The notes under the pieces: generated by a model
Database searches by the model: none
What the model saw: the letters and a program-made list of their open reading frames with translations, nothing else
What the model was told of the DNA's origin: nothing
Made by a program: the position numbers and the translations under genes
DNA from: Maribellus luteus
Lineage (GTDB): Bacteria; Bacteroidota; Bacteroidia; Bacteroidales; Prolixibacteraceae
Reading direction: 5' to 3'
NCBI RefSeq assembly: GCF_003576475.1
Contig: NZ_QWGR01000024.1
Location: forward strand, 1 to 47,198
DNA: 47,198 nt
Shown: positions 44,447-47,198 of the stretch, piece after piece
How positions within the stretch are numbered: the first letter of the stretch is position 1
How the letters are laid out: each line of letters opens with the position of its first letter

Positions 44447-45382
44447 TTAAGGTTTTGGATTCTCAGGCAAGGAAGAAACCTTCTCTTCAAATTCATGAAT
44501 GAATTTTTGGACGTCATTATCTCCAATTATTTTTTCTTCTCTAATTTTATTGTTTGCCACATTTATATCATTGGCATTTAAAGTTTTCCCTCGCTTATTG
44601 ACAAAGCATTTGCTCTCATCAATATTTTTGGGAGTTAAGTTTTTTAAAAACTCGACCATCTTATTAATAACCAAGACTGCATTAATATTATTCTTTAAAA
44701 ATTTAACTGAATATTCCAGTTCTTTAGGATTACTTGAAGCATAGATTTCAACAAATTGTCTTTCTCCTTCTTCACTATCATCCAACTCAACAATGATATA
44801 GTGTTCTATTAATTTCCCGTGCAGCCATTTTAAAAAACTTGCTATAACATCTCTTCCAGCAAAAAGAGAATATCTTATCAACTCATCATCTTCATAAACT
44901 TTTTTGACGATTCTGTTTGTGACCCTCTTTTTTGTTGGAGTTAAACCTTCGATGTATTTGTCCAGATTATCAACTAATGATTTACATTCAGGGAAATTCT
45001 CAAAGATTTCATTATTCGCATCTTTAATATCTTGTAGTATCACTCTTTGTACGTGCATAAATGATTCAATATCCTGACGATTTACAAATTGTACATCTCT
45101 CAAAAAATTTATGCTTTTATCTATTTGTTGTTTTAAGTCACGAATCAGATTTTTTGAAAATGAAGTTGTAACAAGAGTGACTTCTTTTGTTTCTATTCTT
45201 TCAGGTTCAGAAATAATAATCTCGAATTCAGTCATTTCAACTTGAACAAGTTCAGGATTTGATTTCTTCTTTTCTGCACAGTACTGAATGAAGTTCCGTC
45301 TATATTCTAAATATCCATCTTCAAGGAAGAAATACTTTAAATATTTTATTGGATAATCAATGGTTGAAACAGGATTTGACAT
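44447..45382 (-). CDS. integrase-associated protein, unknown
   Basis: 311 residues from ATG 45382 (MSNPVSTIDYP). Mostly helical with a central acidic segment and a C-terminal half holding a repeated basic pattern (VTNRIVKKVYEDDELIRYSLF, LKWLHGKLIEHYIIVELDD). No membrane segments. No family is recognised; it sits 10 bp after the integrase gene and is probably cotranscribed, as is common for such partner genes. An alternative upstream start at 45403 overlaps the integrase stop. Confidence 0.7.
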   Translation of the reverse strand: MSNPVSTIDYPIKYLKYFFLEDGYLEYRRNFIQYCAEKKKSNPELVQVEMTEFEIIISEPERIETKEVTLVTTSFSKNLIRDLKQQIDKSINFLRDVQFVNRQDIESFMHVQRVILQDIKDANNEIFENFPECKSLVDNLDKYIEGLTPTKKRVTNRIVKKVYEDDELIRYSLFAGRDVIASFLKWLHGKLIEHYIIVELDDSEEGERQFVEIYASSNPKELEYSVKFLKNNINAVLVINKMVEFLKNLTPKNIDESKCFVNKRGKTLNANDINVANNKIREEKIIGDNDVQKFIHEFEEKVSSLPENPKP

Positions 45383-45392
45383 ACTTATAATA

Positions 45393-46622
45393 TTAGAAAT
45401 CAAGTAACTTTTTCTGATATGTCTCTTTTACATCGTCTTCAAAGCTATCTAAGTAATTCTCAGTAGTTTTCAAATCTTTGTGGCCAAGGCTTTCAGAAAT
45501 GAATTCTGTTGGCGCACCTGACCTTTTTAAAACTGTAGCAAAAGAGTGTCTGGCAGTATAGGTGGTCACTTTGACTGGCAATTCAAGTGCGTCACTAATA
45601 CGCTTCATATACTTATTAATGGTTTTAGTAGCTTGTCTCACTTTCATTAGAACCTGCTGTGGTGTGTCATTCTCTGATATAATTTCAAAGATATAAGCCT
45701 CCGCTTCTACAGGTTTTCTCCCCCATTTCTTAATTATTTTCGATATTTCAGGAACTAAGACAACAGAAATATTTTGTCTTTGCTGCTTAGTTGAACGTTC
45801 AGTTTTGGCTCTTACAAAATAAATTCGCTTGTCATTTATGTCTTGATATTTCAGCTTGGCTATGTCTTTCACATTAGCACCGTTACACAAGTATGAGAAC
45901 AACCATAAATCCCTTGCTCTTTCCTCATTTGGAGAAACTGGAACATACTTTACTATTTTTCCAACATCAGAAATTTGTAAAGCCTTCTTAATATTTTTAC
46001 CAGATGGAATTTGATATTTATGCTTGCCAAAGGGGTAATCATTACTTTCCATTAGTTCTTCCTTGATAGCCAGATTTATAATGGTTCTTAAACTTCTGAG
46101 GTAAATACCAATGGTAGTATAGGATTTCTTTTGTTCAATCATCCACTTTTCATAATCTTCTAACCATTCCTGAGTAATATCCCAAAAACGTAGTTTTCTT
46201 CGATTCTTTGTTTCAATGTAAGTTTGAAATGATTTGGATGCACTATCATAACTTTCAGCAGTTCCTACTCTTCCTTCATTATTCAACTTCTCAATGTATT
46301 CCTGCATAAATTTCTGTACATCTAAATTCTTCTTTGCATTATGATTAAATTTCCGTTCAAACGCATTAAATGAAAAAGGATGTAGATGTCTGATAATTTC
46401 TAATGCACGATTTTCAACTTCATTAAAATAAAGCAGCTTTTTTTTACTCGATTTATTTTGTGGGTCAGCAAATATATTCTTCCATTCATCTTCTGATAAA
46501 TGCACATTAATCGGATAATATTTTTGAATTCGATTATATGTAATTCTCAATTTCACGGCATAAGTACCGTCTTTTCTTTTGATTCTTTTATCTTGAAGTA
46601 TAGAAGTTGTTACCCCAATCAT
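45393..46622 (-). CDS. tyrosine recombinase (element integrase)
   Basis: 409 residues. N-terminal arm-binding domain (about 1-90; TSILQDKRIKRKDGTYAVKL), core-binding SAM-like domain (about 105-200) and catalytic domain. Catalytic positions: TARHSFAT with Arg358 and His359, LGH with His381, and nucleophile Tyr390 (TTENYLDSF). The first catalytic Arg block reads YLCNGANVKDIAKL, where N takes the Arg position as in other Bacteroidetes relatives. This is the enzyme that inserted the element at the tRNA. Its coding end faces inward and the att site lies 174 bp upstream. Confidence 0.95.
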   Translation of the reverse strand: MIGVTTSILQDKRIKRKDGTYAVKLRITYNRIQKYYPINVHLSEDEWKNIFADPQNKSSKKKLLYFNEVENRALEIIRHLHPFSFNAFERKFNHNAKKNLDVQKFMQEYIEKLNNEGRVGTAESYDSASKSFQTYIETKNRRKLRFWDITQEWLEDYEKWMIEQKKSYTTIGIYLRSLRTIINLAIKEELMESNDYPFGKHKYQIPSGKNIKKALQISDVGKIVKYVPVSPNEERARDLWLFSYLCNGANVKDIAKLKYQDINDKRIYFVRAKTERSTKQQRQNISVVLVPEISKIIKKWGRKPVEAEAYIFEIISENDTPQQVLMKVRQATKTINKYMKRISDALELPVKVTTYTARHSFATVLKRSGAPTEFISESLGHKDLKTTENYLDSFEDDVKETYQKKLLDF

Positions 46623-46646
46623 CAGTATTTACAGTGTTTTTGATGT

Positions 46647-46683
46647 GTATGTATCATGAAAAATATACATACAATATACATAC
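46647..46683. promoter_or_regulatory. right integrase arm-type sites
   Basis: ATACATAC at 46665-46672 and 46676-46683 (11-bp period, same orientation as at the left end), plus an inverted copy GTATGTAT at 46647-46654. Probably overlaps the integrase promoter. Confidence 0.65.
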
Positions 46684-46796
46684 ATTTCTTCAAAAATGAG
46701 TAAAAATGAGGTAAAAAGAGAAAACAGAATATCATCCAAGTTACTTATTTTCAGATAGATGAAAAAATGGGAAAAATGCGGAAAAGTGCCTGAAAA

Positions 46797-46847
46797 GATT
46801 CATAATCATGAGGTCGGCGGTTCAAGCCCGCCTCTCGCTACTGAAAA
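46797..46847 (+). repeat. attR (51-bp direct repeat, tRNA-Met remnant)
   Basis: Identical to 16135-16185: from the anticodon arm of the original host tRNA to seven bases past its end. The 5' half of a tRNA is absent here, so this copy is not a functional gene. Confidence 0.95.
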
Positions 46848-46877
46848 AAGAGGTTACAAATTTTGTAACCTCTTTTT
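46845..46877 (+). terminator. displaced original tRNA-Met terminator
   Basis: AGAGGTTACA...TGTAACCTCT with T5 after it, six bases after the tRNA remnant. Before insertion it would have ended tRNA-Met transcription. Confidence 0.8.
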
Positions 46878-46892
46878 GTTTGATTGATATCT

Positions 46893-46928
46893 AGGATCAA
46901 ATGAACTTTCAGGATCAAATGAACTTTC
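46893..46928. repeat. 18-bp tandem repeat
   Basis: AGGATCAAATGAACTTTC occurs twice head to tail (46893-46910 and 46911-46928). Host side, function unknown. Confidence 0.9.
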
Positions 46929-46944
46929 TGAGGGGAAACAAACT

Positions 46945-47094
46945 TTACGCATAAATTTTGGCAAGTCTAAACAGGAAAAAGCTGACATCCCGAACTCCTC
47001 TGAACTGATTTCTGAAAGCTTTAATCTTTGCATTGAAAGATTCTGCCGAGGCGTTGGGACTCCGGTGGTCAAAATAGTTTAACGTGAATTCGGG
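46945..47094 (-). pseudogene. 3' fragment of an ISL3/ISAon1-like transposase
   Basis: Minus-strand reading frame ending in NYFDHRSPNASAES, FNAKIKAFRNQFRGVRDV and SFFLFRLAKIYA, which is the highly conserved C-terminus of this transposase group (catalytic Glu in ASAESF). Only about 45 codons remain: an in-frame TAA lies upstream (47095-47097) and the sequence beyond is unrelated. So it is a degraded insertion-sequence remnant next to the tRNA site. Confidence 0.75.
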
Positions 47095-47198
47095 TTAATT
47101 TAAAATACTTAATCGCTATCATTATAAACGGCAATCGGTAATGGCGCGAAAACTGGTTTGCATTTGCAACTTGATAGACGAAAGTGAGATTAAATCTG

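Larger units (their letters stand above)
16135..46847. mobile_element. 30.7-kb integrative element in tRNA-Met
   Basis: Flanked by a perfect 51-bp direct repeat comprising the tRNA-Met 3' half plus seven bases. Evidence for a single element: integrase gene at the right end pointing inward, matching arm-type repeats inside both ends, a clear rise in A+T against the flanks, and almost no core genes. Cargo includes an eight-gene defence operon, a replication module and several regulators. No relaxase, coupling protein, T4SS, capsid or terminase gene was recognised, so it is not an ICE or prophage of a standard kind; it could be a mobilizable or phage-satellite-like island. Confidence 0.93.

Noticed and set aside
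46854..47072. 72-aa minus-strand frame at the right flank
   Set aside because: Wrong frame; the transposase tail is read in another minus-strand frame.

Overview
The window looks like a chromosome segment of a marine or anaerobic Bacteroidetes, perhaps near Marinilabiliales/Prolixibacteraceae. The basis is Bacteroidetes-type promoters (TAnnTTTG -7 boxes), lack of clear Shine-Dalgarno sites, tRNAs without encoded CCA, and protein families such as DUF3871, BT4734/VirE-like N-terminal domains and Bacteroidetes tyrosine recombinases. The genus is not certain.

Bases 1-16,180 are ordinary core genome. They hold a repeat-rich intergenic zone (1-1450), a DUF1080 lipoprotein, a Cu/Zn-type efflux permease with an HMA domain, an NfeD-type membrane protease, purB, an MsbA-like ABC exporter, a LutA-like Fe-S protein, tRNA-Trp, tRNA-Ser, an HU protein, trmH, an envelope operon on the minus strand (LptF/G permease, GT4, GT2), a START-like protein and tRNA-Met(CAT).

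Bases 16,135-46,847 are an AT-richer integrative element of about 30.7 kb inserted in the 3' half of tRNA-Met. It is bounded by a perfect 51-bp direct repeat (16135-16185 and 46797-46847) and carries its own tyrosine integrase at the right end. Paired ATACATAC arm-type repeats with an 11-bp period lie inside both ends, and a self-supplied terminator sits at the left end and replaces the host tRNA terminator, which is now stranded at 46845-46877. Right to left it holds: integrase; a coupled unknown gene; an Xis-like protein; a replication module (SF3 helicase, BT4734-like protein); a 352-bp non-coding origin candidate; an SRAP protein that has lost its catalytic residues; unknown small genes; a RES-domain protein; a CoiA-like nuclease; a Sak4-like ATPase with DUF3871; a divergent XRE regulator with two operators; and a large defence operon. 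No relaxase, T4SS or virion genes were seen.

The defence operon (30509 down to 17024, minus strand, eight genes with gaps from a 4-bp overlap to 28 bp) encodes an XRE regulator, a PLD-SNF2 helicase, an Eco57I-like methylase with a possible N-terminal nuclease, a second DEAH helicase, an SMC/RecF-like ATPase, an unknown 208-aa protein, a single-TM protein and a protein resembling uracil-DNA glycosylases. The first four enzymes resemble catalogued restriction-like helicase/methylase/ATPase systems. The glycosylase-like tail is the most likely new part.

After the right att site lies host DNA with the old tRNA terminator, an 18-bp tandem repeat and a transposase fragment.
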